A stretch of DNA of 64,000 nucleotides, from positions 744,001 to 808,000 of the forward strand of contig NZ_UFWZ01000001.1 of assembly GCF_900461105.1 (NCBI RefSeq), written 5' to 3'. Position 1 is the first letter of the stretch. Each line of letters opens with the position of its first letter. A model generated the notes under the pieces. That model made no database searches. It saw nothing but the letters and a program-made list of their open reading frames with translations, and was not told the origin of the DNA. The position numbers and the translations under genes are program-made. Source of the DNA: Clostridium putrefaciens (GTDB lineage: Bacteria > Bacillota > Clostridia > Clostridiales > Clostridiaceae). This document shows positions 8,019 to 20,200 of this stretch, in pieces.

Positions 8019-9182
8019 ATGAAAAAGATATTTAATAGGGCCATTGAAGAAATAAAAGATAGAGGAGCATTGAATACAGCTACTGAGATATATAATCAGC
8101 CAAAACTTTGGAAAGAAGTACTCAACATACTAACTGAGTCTAAAGACAAAATTGCTAGTTTTATGGAAGGTGCTATAAATAAAGAAGGTTTAAGGATAAT
8201 ATTGACAGGAGCAGGCACTTCAGCTTACGTAGGAGAAATTGCAGCTCCTTATCTATCAAAGCTGCTAGGCATTAAAGTAGAGGCAATAGCTACTACAGAT
8301 ATAGTGTCTAATCCAAAGGAATATCTACAAAAAAATAATCCCACTATTTTAGTATCCTTTGCAAGGTCTGGAAATAGCCCAGAAAGTGTTGGGACATTTA
8401 ATTTGTCAAAAGACTTAATAGAAGATGTAAGTCAAATAGTGATAACTTGTAACAAAGATGGAGAGCTTGCAAATAGGGTGAAGAGTAGTGATAAGGACTT
8501 GCTTTTGTTGATGCCTGAAGAGAGTAATGATAAAAGCTTTGCTATGACAAGCTCCTTTAGTTGTATGCTTTTAACTGTGCTTTGTATATTTGATATAAAG
8601 AATACAGATGAAAATTTAATAAATACTATTATTAAAAATGCTACAAAAATTTTAGATAATCACTGTGATGAAATAAACAAATTAGTTGAAATGGATTTTA
8701 AAAGGGTTGTATATCTAGGGTCTGGATCTTTAAAAGGATTAACTAAAGAAAGCTCATTAAAGAATCTTGAGCTTACAAGTGGCAGGGTAGATACTTATAA
8801 TGAAGCTGTTTTAGCATTTAGACATGGTCCAAAGTCGGTAATAAACGATGAAACTTTAATAATAGTCTTTTTGTCCAATGATTCCTATACTAGAAAATAT
8901 GATTTAGATTTAATAAAAGAAATACATGGGGATAATGGAGAACAGAAAGTTGCTGTAATTAGTCACAAAGAATATGAAGAACTTAAAGGACATTGTGACT
9001 ATTACTTAAGTTTAGATAAAGAAGAAATAGATGACGCCTTTAGTGCAATGGAATTTGTTGTATTTGCTCAGCTATTTGGAATGTTTAATTCCTTGCGTCT
9101 AGGTATAAGTCCAGATAATCCAAGACCAGATGGCTCGGTAAATAGGGTGGTTAAAGGAGTAAGTATATACCCATTTAACTAA
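8019..9182 (+). CDS. agaS: AgaS-like SIS-domain sugar isomerase/deaminase
   Basis: A 387-residue protein with two SIS sugar-phosphate-binding folds. The first contains ILTGAGTSAYVGE and SFARSGNSPESVGT, the second VVYLGSGSLKGLTKESSLK and FRHGPKS, as in AgaS. AgaS converts galactosamine-6-phosphate to tagatose-6-phosphate plus ammonia. The two following genes, a PfkB sugar kinase and a tagatose-bisphosphate aldolase, supply exactly the next two steps, supporting this role over the related glucosamine enzymes. The start ATG has AAAGGAG at 8004-8010. No GalNAc-6-P deacetylase or dedicated PTS lies in this operon. Confidence 0.88.
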   Translation: MKKIFNRAIEEIKDRGALNTATEIYNQPKLWKEVLNILTESKDKIASFMEGAINKEGLRIILTGAGTSAYVGEIAAPYLSKLLGIKVEAIATTDIVSNPKEYLQKNNPTILVSFARSGNSPESVGTFNLSKDLIEDVSQIVITCNKDGELANRVKSSDKDLLLLMPEESNDKSFAMTSSFSCMLLTVLCIFDIKNTDENLINTIIKNATKILDNHCDEINKLVEMDFKRVVYLGSGSLKGLTKESSLKNLELTSGRVDTYNEAVLAFRHGPKSVINDETLIIVFLSNDSYTRKYDLDLIKEIHGDNGEQKVAVISHKEYEELKGHCDYYLSLDKEEIDDAFSAMEFVVFAQLFGMFNSLRLGISPDNPRPDGSVNRVVKGVSIYPFN

Positions 9183-9218
9183 TTATAGGTTAATAAAAGA
9201 AGGAATATAATAATTTAA

Positions 9219-11022
<1,804 letters not shown>

Positions 11023-11034
11023 TCCATATAAAGT

Positions 11035-11083
11035 CAGCACCTCAGAGGTAATCCCATATAAAGGGAGCATCTCTGAGGTGCTG
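11035..11083. terminator. Hairpin between convergent genes
   Basis: CAGCACCTCAGAG (11035-11047) pairs perfectly with CTCTGAGGTGCTG (11071-11083), with an inner CCC...GGG. It sits between two convergent genes. The T tract on either side is weak, but the 13-bp GC-rich stem makes a bidirectional terminator likely. Confidence 0.65.
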
Positions 11084-11088
11084 TAAGT

Positions 11089-12180
11089 TTATTGAAGCCT
11101 TGTTATTATATTTTCATAAATAGCGTCAATTTCTTTAAAGTTCATACTATTTATATAAATGTCTTCTAAGGTATTTCTAATGACTTTAACTTCAGATAGT
11201 ATATTTAAAGCTTTTGATAAAAGTGAATAAAAAAGATCTTCGCTATATTTTATTTCAGATTCGTATTTATTTAAGATATCTTTATTAAAAATTGTATTCA
11301 TGTCTATTTGTAATTCCACATCAGTTAAGTTTTCTTTGAAATGTTCCTTATTTATTTCATTACAAGTTAGTAGTGCAATAGATAAGTCAGGAATTAGTAT
11401 GTGCTCTAATCTTTCAGGTATAAAAGGGTCATGAAAGGCTTCTACATAAAGTCCCCTTTTAATTGCCTCTTCATAAATATACTTCAAAATATCCCTACTC
11501 CCTGTACCAGCACCACCATTTAAGACATAAACAGTTCTATATCCCTTGTAAAGAGTATCAACAAAGGTTTCTATGCCAGTAGGTGTAAATGCAGTGGCAA
11601 AAAGATGTCTTGAGGTTCCAACACTAGATACATTCATAGGTAATAACTTATTTTTTAAACCTTCCTTAATTAAATTAAGTTTTGAAACATTCAAAGCAAG
11701 TTTATTTAATTCTTCTAAGTCCTCAAATACAACTCTTGAAGCTCTAAGATATTTATAGGCACGATTAAAATAGAGGGACACTTCTTTACTTATATCCATT
11801 ATCCTTTCTTTTTGTCCTCTTATTTTATCGTTATCTAAGTATTTAGCTAAATCTAATATTTCATCAACAGCACCCGGGGTCTTAGGGTCAATAGAATGTG
11901 GGGAGGTACCATCTATCATAGCAACTTTAAGTTCTTTTATAAGGATTCCATCTAGAGAGTCAACGTCTGATGAGCAATGATGGAATTCTACAGAGTATCC
12001 TTTTTCTTTAAAGTGATTGCCTACCTTTTTTAACATAAAAGATTTACCTGTACCAGGTCCACCTTTTATACAGATAATTTTGTTAGCTTCCTTTTGAGGT
12101 AATATATATTGAAAGTTAGAAAAAAATCCTTCAGAACTATTGCTACCTAAAAACATGTGTCTTTCCAAATCATTTACCAT
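11089..12180 (-). CDS. Two-P-loop ATPase of unknown function (PRK06851-type)
   Basis: A 363-residue protein built of two related ATPase-like halves. The first Walker A, GGPGTGKS at residues 40-47, is intact. The matching site in the second half, GGAGTGSR at about 222-229, has lost the invariant Lys-Ser/Thr, so probably only the first half binds and hydrolyses nucleotide normally. The arrangement matches a Firmicutes family annotated only as an ATPase. It has no signal peptide or membrane segment. It is monocistronic, faces the galactosamine operon, and starts divergently from the LtaS-like gene with SD GGAG just upstream. Confidence 0.65.
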   Translation of the reverse strand: MVNDLERHMFLGSNSSEGFFSNFQYILPQKEANKIICIKGGPGTGKSFMLKKVGNHFKEKGYSVEFHHCSSDVDSLDGILIKELKVAMIDGTSPHSIDPKTPGAVDEILDLAKYLDNDKIRGQKERIMDISKEVSLYFNRAYKYLRASRVVFEDLEELNKLALNVSKLNLIKEGLKNKLLPMNVSSVGTSRHLFATAFTPTGIETFVDTLYKGYRTVYVLNGGAGTGSRDILKYIYEEAIKRGLYVEAFHDPFIPERLEHILIPDLSIALLTCNEINKEHFKENLTDVELQIDMNTIFNKDILNKYESEIKYSEDLFYSLLSKALNILSEVKVIRNTLEDIYINSMNFKEIDAIYENIITRLQ

Positions 12181-12328
12181 TAAATCACGCTCCTAAATTT
12201 AAAATTAATACATATTATGAAAGTTTATTTTATTAGGTTAGTACTTATAGTATAATCAATAGTTAGTTAGTAGATTCTTAAAAATAATAATCATTGAGTA
12301 AAAAATTAATTATGTGAGGAGGAATTTT

Positions 12329-12373
12329 ATGGATCAATATAATCTAATAAAAGGTGAGGGTGAGTTACTATGA
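12329..12373 (+). CDS. 14-codon leader ORF overlapping the LtaS-like gene
   Basis: ATG at 12329 is preceded by a perfect GAGGAGG and encodes MDQYNLIKGEGELL before TGA at 12371-12373. Its stop overlaps the next start in an ATGA. The downstream gene's own purine-rich site lies within this mini-ORF (GGTGAGGGTGAG, 12353-12364). The layout implies translational coupling. The peptide has no rare-codon run or obvious attenuator hairpin, so it may simply load ribosomes. Confidence 0.55.
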   Translation: MDQYNLIKGEGELL

Positions 12374-14223
12374 ATATGTTTGTCAAAACCAAAAGGATCT
12401 TTAATAAAGAAAATATTAAGGTGGTATGGGCTAAAAGAGATAAAATTGCATCATTTACGTTTTTTTGTTTAATTATAAAATATATTTTATTTCAAGGTAT
12501 TGTAAATAGTAAAAACTCTTCTAGGTTTAACTTAATTGGAGTCTATTTTACTGTTGGACCTATAATTTCTCATGCCATGTTTTTCTTAATATTTATAAGC
12601 ATAGGGTTTTTATTAAAGAAAAACAGAGGAATCTACTACATAGTATTACATATGCTTATAACAACTTTATTGCTCCTAGATCTTTTTTATTACAGAAACT
12701 ATGGAACGTTTTTGTCTTTTTATTTTATTAAAGGTTCAGAAATATTTAATCCTTTAAATCGAAATTTAATTCAGATAAGACCTATTGATATATTATTAGT
12801 AATGGATATACCTTTTATTATAAAAAAGTATAATGAAAAGAAGAGAGACAGCCTCTATAAAGGAAGAAATATATTAATGTTTTTAATCATGTTGTCAATT
12901 TCTGTTACTAAGATAGGCTGTGACCATTACATTATAGATGTAAAAGATGTAAGTAAGGGTAACATTATGTTCTTTAGAAACTCGTGGTATCCATTTCAGA
13001 CAATGTCTAACTTATCTCCTATAGGATATCATTTCTTTGATGGTATTAGGCAGTTTAATGATTCAAAATCTATAGAACTGTCTAAAAAGGAAAAAGAGGA
13101 AATAAGTAATTGGTATATAGAAAAAGAAAGATTGCTAAATTATAAAAATGAAAATGAAATTTATAAGGGTCAACTTAAAGGGAAAAACTTAATATTTATT
13201 CAAGTAGAATCTCTTGAAAATTTTGTTATAGGAGAAAAGGTTCAAGGTCAGGAAATAACTCCTAATTTAAATAGAATGGTTAAAAACTCTTTTTATTTCA
13301 ATAACATATATGAACAGACTGGCTCTGGAACCAGTGCTGATGGTGACTTAATTAGTAATACATCTATACTACCATTAAAATCTGGTGTAGCTTATATGGA
13401 TCATGCAGCTAATAAATATAATTCTATGCCATATCTTATGAAGGGGTTAGGATACAACACTATATCTACTCATCCTGAAAAGGGTGGTAACTGGAATTGG
13501 ATTCATAATCACAAGGCCTTAGGATATGATAAGATCTTTGATGTTAATGATTATAAATTAGATGAGGTAATAGGATCTGGACTTTCAGATGGATCTTTAT
13601 TTAATCAAATATCAGAAAAAGTTTCAAAAGAAGATATGCCTTTCTTTTTACATATGGCAACACTTACAAGTCATGGACCCTTTGATTTACCAGGGGATAA
13701 AAAGGCTTTAAGTTTACCAAGTGAGTTAGATAAAAATGTACTAGGTAAGTTTTTTCAAAGTATTAATTATGTAGATAGGGAAATAGGAAACTTTATGAAT
13801 ACACTTAAAGAGAAGGACATGTTAGATGATACCGTTGTTGTTATTTATGGTGATCATACAGGCGTGCATAAATTTTATGAAGATAAGTTAAAAGGGTTAG
13901 ATGTAGAAAATGAAAAGTGGTTAGAAAAAGAAATGAAGGTGCCCTTTATTATATATAATGAGAATATTAAGGGCGAAACCTTTAATAATGTAGGTGGGCA
14001 GATAGATATTATGCCAACAGTAGCGTATCTTATGGGTGTTCCAGAAGAAGAATTTAATAATTCAGCTATGGGAAGAGTTATGTTTCAAGATAATTGGAAT
14101 TTTACTGTGTTATTTTCTGGGGAAGTTGTAGGGAATCCACCCTCAGATAAAGAAAAGGATTTAATGCTAAAGGGGCCTTATATTTCTAACAAGATAATAA
14201 AAGGAAACTATTTCAAAAAATAA
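12370..14223 (+). CDS. LtaS-like polyglycerolphosphate/phosphoglycerol transferase
   Basis: A 617-residue membrane enzyme. About five transmembrane segments fill residues 20-190, followed by an extracellular sulfatase-fold domain. FIQVESLENF opens the domain; the nucleophile region SGTSADGD (about 318-325) carries the threonine that in LtaS forms the glycerol-phosphate intermediate; YGDHTG near residue 493 holds metal ligands. LtaS-type enzymes build lipoteichoic-acid chains from phosphatidylglycerol outside the membrane. Start ATG 12370 overlaps the stop of a 14-codon leader ORF. Other members of the family decorate other polymers, so the exact product is inferred. Confidence 0.8.
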   Translation: MNMFVKTKRIFNKENIKVVWAKRDKIASFTFFCLIIKYILFQGIVNSKNSSRFNLIGVYFTVGPIISHAMFFLIFISIGFLLKKNRGIYYIVLHMLITTLLLLDLFYYRNYGTFLSFYFIKGSEIFNPLNRNLIQIRPIDILLVMDIPFIIKKYNEKKRDSLYKGRNILMFLIMLSISVTKIGCDHYIIDVKDVSKGNIMFFRNSWYPFQTMSNLSPIGYHFFDGIRQFNDSKSIELSKKEKEEISNWYIEKERLLNYKNENEIYKGQLKGKNLIFIQVESLENFVIGEKVQGQEITPNLNRMVKNSFYFNNIYEQTGSGTSADGDLISNTSILPLKSGVAYMDHAANKYNSMPYLMKGLGYNTISTHPEKGGNWNWIHNHKALGYDKIFDVNDYKLDEVIGSGLSDGSLFNQISEKVSKEDMPFFLHMATLTSHGPFDLPGDKKALSLPSELDKNVLGKFFQSINYVDREIGNFMNTLKEKDMLDDTVVVIYGDHTGVHKFYEDKLKGLDVENEKWLEKEMKVPFIIYNENIKGETFNNVGGQIDIMPTVAYLMGVPEEEFNNSAMGRVMFQDNWNFTVLFSGEVVGNPPSDKEKDLMLKGPYISNKIIKGNYFKK

Positions 14224-14224
14224 A

Positions 14225-14278
14225 AAAGAGCTATATTACTTTAGAAATAAATTTTTAAAGTAATATAGCTCTTTAAAT
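14225..14278. terminator. Bidirectional terminator
   Basis: AAAGAGCTATATTACTTT (14225-14242) and AAAGTAATATAGCTCTTT (14257-14274) are perfect complements, flanked by A and T runs, between convergent genes. Confidence 0.92.
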
Positions 14279-14316
14279 ATAAATCTTTAAACTTAAGTTA
14301 AAATATATATTTAAAT

Positions 14317-15501
14317 TTAAAGTACAGTAAAATCATTATCAATAGTTATTACACAATTATAATAAGGTGATAATCTTTTTACGTCAATACATATCATGTC
14401 TATAAGTTCTGTGTCAGTAATTTCTTTTCCTCTTTTGCTAGAGTCTACAACTATATCAAAGATAAGATTTTTATGTTCACCTTCTCCAACAACTCTAAAA
14501 TCATGCATGGACTTTATTATGTCTATTTTATTTAAGATGTTTTGAAGTTCATCTTGAGTTTTTAATACCTCCTTATCATCTACACAAATAGGATCTGTGT
14601 GGATGATTAAATGAATATTAAACTTTTCTGAAACTTCCTTTTCAGCCTTATCTATAATTTCATGTATCTTTACTATAGAAGAGGTACTAGGGACTTCAGC
14701 ATGAATAGATGCCATACATTTACCCGGACCATAGTTATGAATAATAAGGTCATGGACTCCAGATATTTCATCATAAGATAAAACACCTTCTTTTATGTTA
14801 CTTGCTAATTTTTCATCAGGTGATTCACCAAGAAGAGGACTTAGTGTATCTTTTATTAGCGAATATCCTGAATATAAGATAATTAAAGATACTATTATAC
14901 CTATGTAACCATCTATTGGGAACCTGATCCAATTAGAAAGTAGTAGAGATAAAGCAACTGTACTAGAAGTAACTACATCTCCTAAAGCATCTATAGATGA
15001 AGCTTTTAAAGCAGATGAATTAATTCTATTTCCTATAAGTTTATTAAATTTACTTAGCCATACTTTAAAAAGTATAGATATAAGTAGCAATATGAATGGT
15101 ATAGTTTCAAAGCTTACCACTTCAGGATTCATAATTCTTTGGAAAGAAGATTTAATAAATTGAACACCAACCATCATCACCATAAAGGCTACTATAAGGC
15201 CGGATATGTATTCAAGTCTACCATGGCCAAAAGGATGCTCCTCGTCAGCAGGTAAACTAGATAATTTAAATCCAAGTATAGTAATTAATGAAGAAGCTGC
15301 ATCAGATAAGTTATTAAAAGCATCTGCTGTGACAGCTATACTTCCAACTATAAGTCCTATAGATAATTTTATTGCAAATAGCAAAGAATTAATTATTATG
15401 CCGACAATGCCGCCAAGAAAACCATAAGAATTCCTTACATTTTCCTCTTCAACATTTTTATAATTCTTAACAAACCTTTTTACAAGAAAATTTGATATCA
15501 T
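14317..15501 (-). CDS. Cation diffusion facilitator metal exporter
   Basis: A 394-residue CDF transporter: six membrane helices in the first ~215 residues and a cytosolic ferredoxin-like metal-sensing domain. The helix II metal-site region VTADAFNNLSDAASS and the loop DEEHPFGHGRLEYI are clear. A second metal-site Asp lies in SIDALGDVV. The extra C-terminal ~90 residues are longer than in minimal CDFs. It would export divalent cations (Zn, Fe, Mn or Co) in exchange for protons. The start has AAGGAAG just upstream on the minus strand. A palindrome at 15576-15591 lies in its upstream region and could be a metal-responsive operator. Confidence 0.9.
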   Translation of the reverse strand: MISNFLVKRFVKNYKNVEEENVRNSYGFLGGIVGIIINSLLFAIKLSIGLIVGSIAVTADAFNNLSDAASSLITILGFKLSSLPADEEHPFGHGRLEYISGLIVAFMVMMVGVQFIKSSFQRIMNPEVVSFETIPFILLLISILFKVWLSKFNKLIGNRINSSALKASSIDALGDVVTSSTVALSLLLSNWIRFPIDGYIGIIVSLIILYSGYSLIKDTLSPLLGESPDEKLASNIKEGVLSYDEISGVHDLIIHNYGPGKCMASIHAEVPSTSSIVKIHEIIDKAEKEVSEKFNIHLIIHTDPICVDDKEVLKTQDELQNILNKIDIIKSMHDFRVVGEGEHKNLIFDIVVDSSKRGKEITDTELIDMICIDVKRLSPYYNCVITIDNDFTVL

Positions 15502-15575
15502 AAATACACTTCCTTATTTCTTTGTCATTAGCTTTAAATTATACCATAGGATTTATTAAGAATCTATAGATTTTG

Positions 15576-15591
15576 ATTATCAAATGATAAT
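15576..15591. promoter_or_regulatory. ATTATCA-AA-TGATAAT palindrome near CDF promoter
   Basis: A perfect 7-2-7 inverted repeat 75 bp upstream of the CDF start, in the divergent region shared with the M18 peptidase gene. The half-site TGATAAT is that of Fur-family boxes but the two halves are in reversed order, so the regulator is uncertain. Confidence 0.35.
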
Positions 15592-15732
15592 GAAATTTGG
15601 GCGTATATAGTTATCATAAGTCTTTAGAAGTTATAATGAAGGAATACATTAGAGGAAAATATTATATAAATGCAAGGCATACTAATAATATTTATGTTAA
15701 AATAATAATGGAAGTTAAGAGGGGGTAATATT

Positions 15733-17034
15733 ATGGAAAAAAATATTGAATTAGCAAATGAATTAATAGATTTTATCTATGAGAGTCCTACAGCTTTTCA
15801 TGCAGTTAGCACTGTAAAATCAATATTAAAACAAGAAGGCTTTACAGAAGTTTTAGACACGGAAAAATGGAATCTTAAAAAAGGTGGAAAGTATTTCACA
15901 ACTCAAAATGATTCAGCTCTTATTGCGTTTGTAATAGGAGAAGGCGAGATTGAAAGTAATGGATTTAAACTAATAGGTGCGCATACAGATTCACCTTCAT
16001 TTAGAATAAAGCCATTTCCAGAAATGACTTCTGAAAATACTTATGTAAGATTAAATACAGAGGTTTATGGTGGACCAATACTTAATACTTGGCTTGATAG
16101 ACCTCTTTCTATAGCAGGTAGAGTTACTTTAAGAGGAAATAATACACTTTTCCCAGAAACAAGACTCTTGAATATAAATAAACCAATACTTATAATTCCT
16201 AACATAGCAATACACATGAATAGAGAAGTAAATCAAGGAGTGGAACTAAATAAACAAAAAGATACCATTCCACTATTGTCACTTGTAAATGAAAGCCTTC
16301 AAAAAGATAAGTATTTAATAAATACTATAGCATCAGAGCTTTCTGTAAATGTAAGTGATATATTAGACTTTGATTTATTCCTTTACGAATATGAAAAAGG
16401 AAGCGTTATAGGGCTAAATGAAGAGTTTATATCCTCACCAAGGCTAGATGACCTTGCTATGGTTCATGCAGGGATAAAGGCGCTTATAAATACAAAGGTT
16501 AATATGGCTACAAATGTTATGGTGTGCTTCGACAATGAAGAGGTAGGGAGCTCTACAAAACAAGGAGCAGATTCTAATCTATTAAGTAATATTTTAGAAA
16601 GAATAGCTTTAAGTTTTAATAAAGGTAGAGAAGATTTCTTTAGAGCACTTTCAAAATCCTTTATGATATCAGCAGACTTAGCTCATGCCGTGCATCCAAA
16701 TGCAGGTGAAAAGCATGATCCTGTAAATAGACCTGTTATAAATAAAGGACCAGTTATAAAGATAAGTGCAAATCAAAGCTATACCTCAGATAGTAATTCT
16801 ATAGCGGTATATGAGGAAATTTGTAACAATGTAGGAGTACCTGTACAAAAGTTTGTAAATAGATCAGACTTAAGAGGTGGATCTACTATAGGACCTATAT
16901 CATCTACACATCTTCATATAAGATCTGTAGATATTGGAACACCAATACTTGCAATGCACTCTATAAGAGAGCTTGGTGGAATAGAAGATCAAAGGTCTAT
17001 AACTAAATCATTTGAAGAATTTTATAGGATTTAA
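15733..17034 (+). CDS. M18-family aspartyl-type aminopeptidase
   Basis: A 433-residue cytosolic metallo-aminopeptidase of family M18. Signature segments are GAHTDSPSFRIKP (first zinc ligand His-x-Asp), FDNEEVGSSTKQGADS (catalytic Glu-Glu and ligand), SADLAHAVHPN, and the C-terminal STHLHIRSVDIG and MHSIREL. M18 enzymes form large tetrahedral dodecamers that remove N-terminal acidic residues. The gene stands alone with GAGGGGG at 15719-15725 before ATG 15733 and ends in a terminator. Confidence 0.92.
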   Translation: MEKNIELANELIDFIYESPTAFHAVSTVKSILKQEGFTEVLDTEKWNLKKGGKYFTTQNDSALIAFVIGEGEIESNGFKLIGAHTDSPSFRIKPFPEMTSENTYVRLNTEVYGGPILNTWLDRPLSIAGRVTLRGNNTLFPETRLLNINKPILIIPNIAIHMNREVNQGVELNKQKDTIPLLSLVNESLQKDKYLINTIASELSVNVSDILDFDLFLYEYEKGSVIGLNEEFISSPRLDDLAMVHAGIKALINTKVNMATNVMVCFDNEEVGSSTKQGADSNLLSNILERIALSFNKGREDFFRALSKSFMISADLAHAVHPNAGEKHDPVNRPVINKGPVIKISANQSYTSDSNSIAVYEEICNNVGVPVQKFVNRSDLRGGSTIGPISSTHLHIRSVDIGTPILAMHSIRELGGIEDQRSITKSFEEFYRI

Positions 17035-17071
17035 ATAATTTATAAAAGGTTTTATTAAGAATAGAGTTTTA

Positions 17072-17110
17072 AGGATACCAGAAAAGAAATTTACTGGTAT
17101 CCTTATTTTT
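17072..17110 (+). terminator. Terminator after M18 peptidase
   Basis: AGGATACCAG (17072-17081) pairs with CTGGTATCCT (17094-17103), followed by TATTTTT. Confidence 0.92.
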
Positions 17111-17201
17111 GTATTTTTATCTATAATTTTATGTGAATAGGTTAATACTAAAAGGGCATGTTACAAATATGGAAATAAGCGAGCAAAAGGAGTGGGATAT
17201 T

Positions 17202-20200
17202 ATGACGTATATATTTTTAGCTGTAGGTTTATTATTAGCGATACTATTCACATATGGAGTAATCTTTAAAAAAGGCAGTGAAAATGGTAAAGATATAATT
17301 CGTGATGCAAATAGCAAAGAGGATTTTAATTATAAAGATATTGATGAGCTAGCATCTCTTATTGCTAATAATAAGATAATTCCAAATAAAAGAATTAAAG
17401 AAAAAAGGTTAATGAGTAAATTACATGAAGACTATAAAAACATAATAAAGAATTATGAAATATTAAAAGAAAATGAAAAAACACAAAAGGATTTAACAGG
17501 GGCAGCGGAATGGCTTTTAGATAACATATATGTAATAGAAAAGGAATATGAGACTATAAGATATAATATTCCTAAAGATTACTGTAAGTATATGCCAATA
17601 GTTGAAAATAAGATTTGTGATAGAAATCTTAGAGTATACTATATGACTAAAACCTTTGTTAACTACTTTGACAATAGTGTAGATAAGGATAATATAGAAG
17701 ACTTTCTAACAAGTTATGAAAGTTACAATCATCTTTCTATTGGAGAGTTATGGTCTTTTCCTTTAATGCTTAGGATGGTACTTATAGAATCTATAAGTAA
17801 GAATTCATCTATAATTAATAAAATTTATAATGAAAGAAAAAGAGCAGATATTATAATAGATAAATTAGTTTTAGCTTATACAGAGGATAGCTTAAAGGAG
17901 TATCTTAAGATACTAAAGGATAAAGATATACCCTATAGTGATACCTTCATAAATAAGCTTATGAAATCTGTTGAAGATAATGGTTTACAACAAGAAGAAA
18001 TATATTTGTGGATTGAAGATAAGTACGGTGTTTCAAAAGAAGATATGGGTTTAATAAATAGAAGAGAAAGCATAGAGGAAGCTAATTTAAAATCCTTTAT
18101 GGAAAATGCAATAACATCTTTAAAAAACATAGAATCTAAAGATTGGAGAGATATATTTGAAAAGATAAGTTATGTAGAAAAGACACTTTCAAAGGATCCT
18201 CTACATGTATATACATCTATGGACTTTAGTTCACGAGATTACTACAGACATGAATTAGAAAAGATTGCAAGAAAGGTTAAGGTAGAGGAAAGTAAGGTAG
18301 TAGATAAGGTATTAGAGCTAAGTGAGAAAGAGAACCTACAATTAAAAGAAGTAAAAGATAAAGAAATTTATAAATGTCATGTGGGATATTACATAATAGA
18401 TAAGGGGTCAAGAGAACTTCAAGAATGTTTTATAAATAAAAATAGTACAATTAATAAATTATCATCATTTTTAGTAATGAATAAATTTACTTTTTATATT
18501 TCTTTTATAATATCCATGATAGCAATTTTTGAGTATTTAATTTTACATAACTTTAGGCTTAAGGATTTAGATATTAAAATATATAAGTATGTACTAGGAT
18601 TTATAGCTCTTATAATACCTTTAAGTGAAATTGTTATATCTATTTTTCATTGGATTATAATTAAATATACTTCTCCAAAGTTTGTACCAAAGATAGAATT
18701 CAAAAAAAGTATTCCAAAAGAATATAAAACTATGGTAGTAATACCTACATTGATAAACAACGAAAATAGAGGTGCTGATATCATAAAAGACTTAGAAGTA
18801 TACTACCTTGCAAGCAGAATGGAAGGAATTTGTTTTGGGGTGTTAGGAGACTTTAAAGATTCCAAAACAAAAGAAGCGCCAGAGGACAATATAATAGTAG
18901 AAACTATGCTAAAAGACATAAAAAGGTTAAATAAAAAGTATTCAAAAGGGGAAGATATATTCTATTTTTTAAATAGATATAGACAGTATAATGAAAAAGA
19001 GGATGCATTTATAGGATGGGAGAGAAAAAGAGGAAAACTTATGGAGTTTAATTCTTTATTAAGAGGGGATGAAAATACTAGTTATGATGTAATAAGTGGC
19101 GATATATGTAAGCTTCAAGAAATAAAATATGTAATAACCTTAGATGCAGATACTAAATTACCAATGGGAACAGCTAGAGGACTAATTGGTGCTATGGCCC
19201 ATGTATTAAACAAGCCTCATGTAGATGAAAAGTTAAAAAAGGTAGTACGTGGATATGGTTTAATGCAGCCAAGGATTACAGTTGGTATAGAGGATTCAAA
19301 TAAGACCCTTTTCTCTAAGATATTTTCTGGGGAAACTGGTATAGATACTTACACAACAGCTGTGTCTGATGTATATCAAGATTTATTTTATGAAGGCATA
19401 TTTACAGGTAAGGGTATATACGATGTAGATGTATTTAATGAAATGTTAATGAGTGCTATTCCTGAAAATGCTGTACTAAGTCATGATCTTTTAGAGGGAA
19501 GCTATGTAAGATGTGCCCTAGTAACAGATTTACAGCTAGTAGATGGTTACCCTGCATATTATAACTCTAGTATATTAAGACTTCATAGATGGGCAAGAGG
19601 TGACTTTCAATTGCTACCTTGGATATATAAAAAATCTCCAATTAACTCTTTATCAAGGTGGAAGATTATAGATAACTTAAGGCGAAGTTTAATCGCACCA
19701 TCTATTATTATATTGTTTTTATATGCGCTGACACTAGAACCTGGAGGTTATGGTGTAGGCACTGCTGTTGGAATTACATCTATGATATGTCCTATACTAT
19801 TTAATATAACTGATATTGCAATAGCGCCTTTAAAAAGCATAAGTATTTTTACGTACACTAACTCTTTTAAAATAATAATAAAGCAAGTAGTTTTAATGTT
19901 CGCATTTATACCATATCAGGGATACATCATGATAGATGCAATGGTTAGAACGTTATATAGATTGTTTATTAGTAAAAAGAACTTACTTCAATGGAGAACA
20001 GCTGAAGATGTTGAATCAAAGGGTTTAACTAGACTTATAGATTACCTTCAATCTATGGCTATAGGAAGTATAATTGGTGTGCTAATACTTTATTTATCCT
20101 ATATAAATAGCAATGAATCATTTTATATTTATATAGTTCCAAGCCTTTTGTGGATATTGAGCCCAGTTATAGCCTACTATATAAGCAAAGAAATCAGTGT

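Noticed and set aside
15636-15728. 30-codon ORF just before the M18 peptidase
   Set aside because: Its ATG is part of a TATAAT-like -10 (TTATAATG), it lacks an SD and it is probably the promoter and leader of the peptidase gene.
17133-17201. Upstream GTG start of the giant glucan synthase
   Set aside because: No SD precedes it; ATG 17202 has a good AAGGAG and begins with a membrane anchor.
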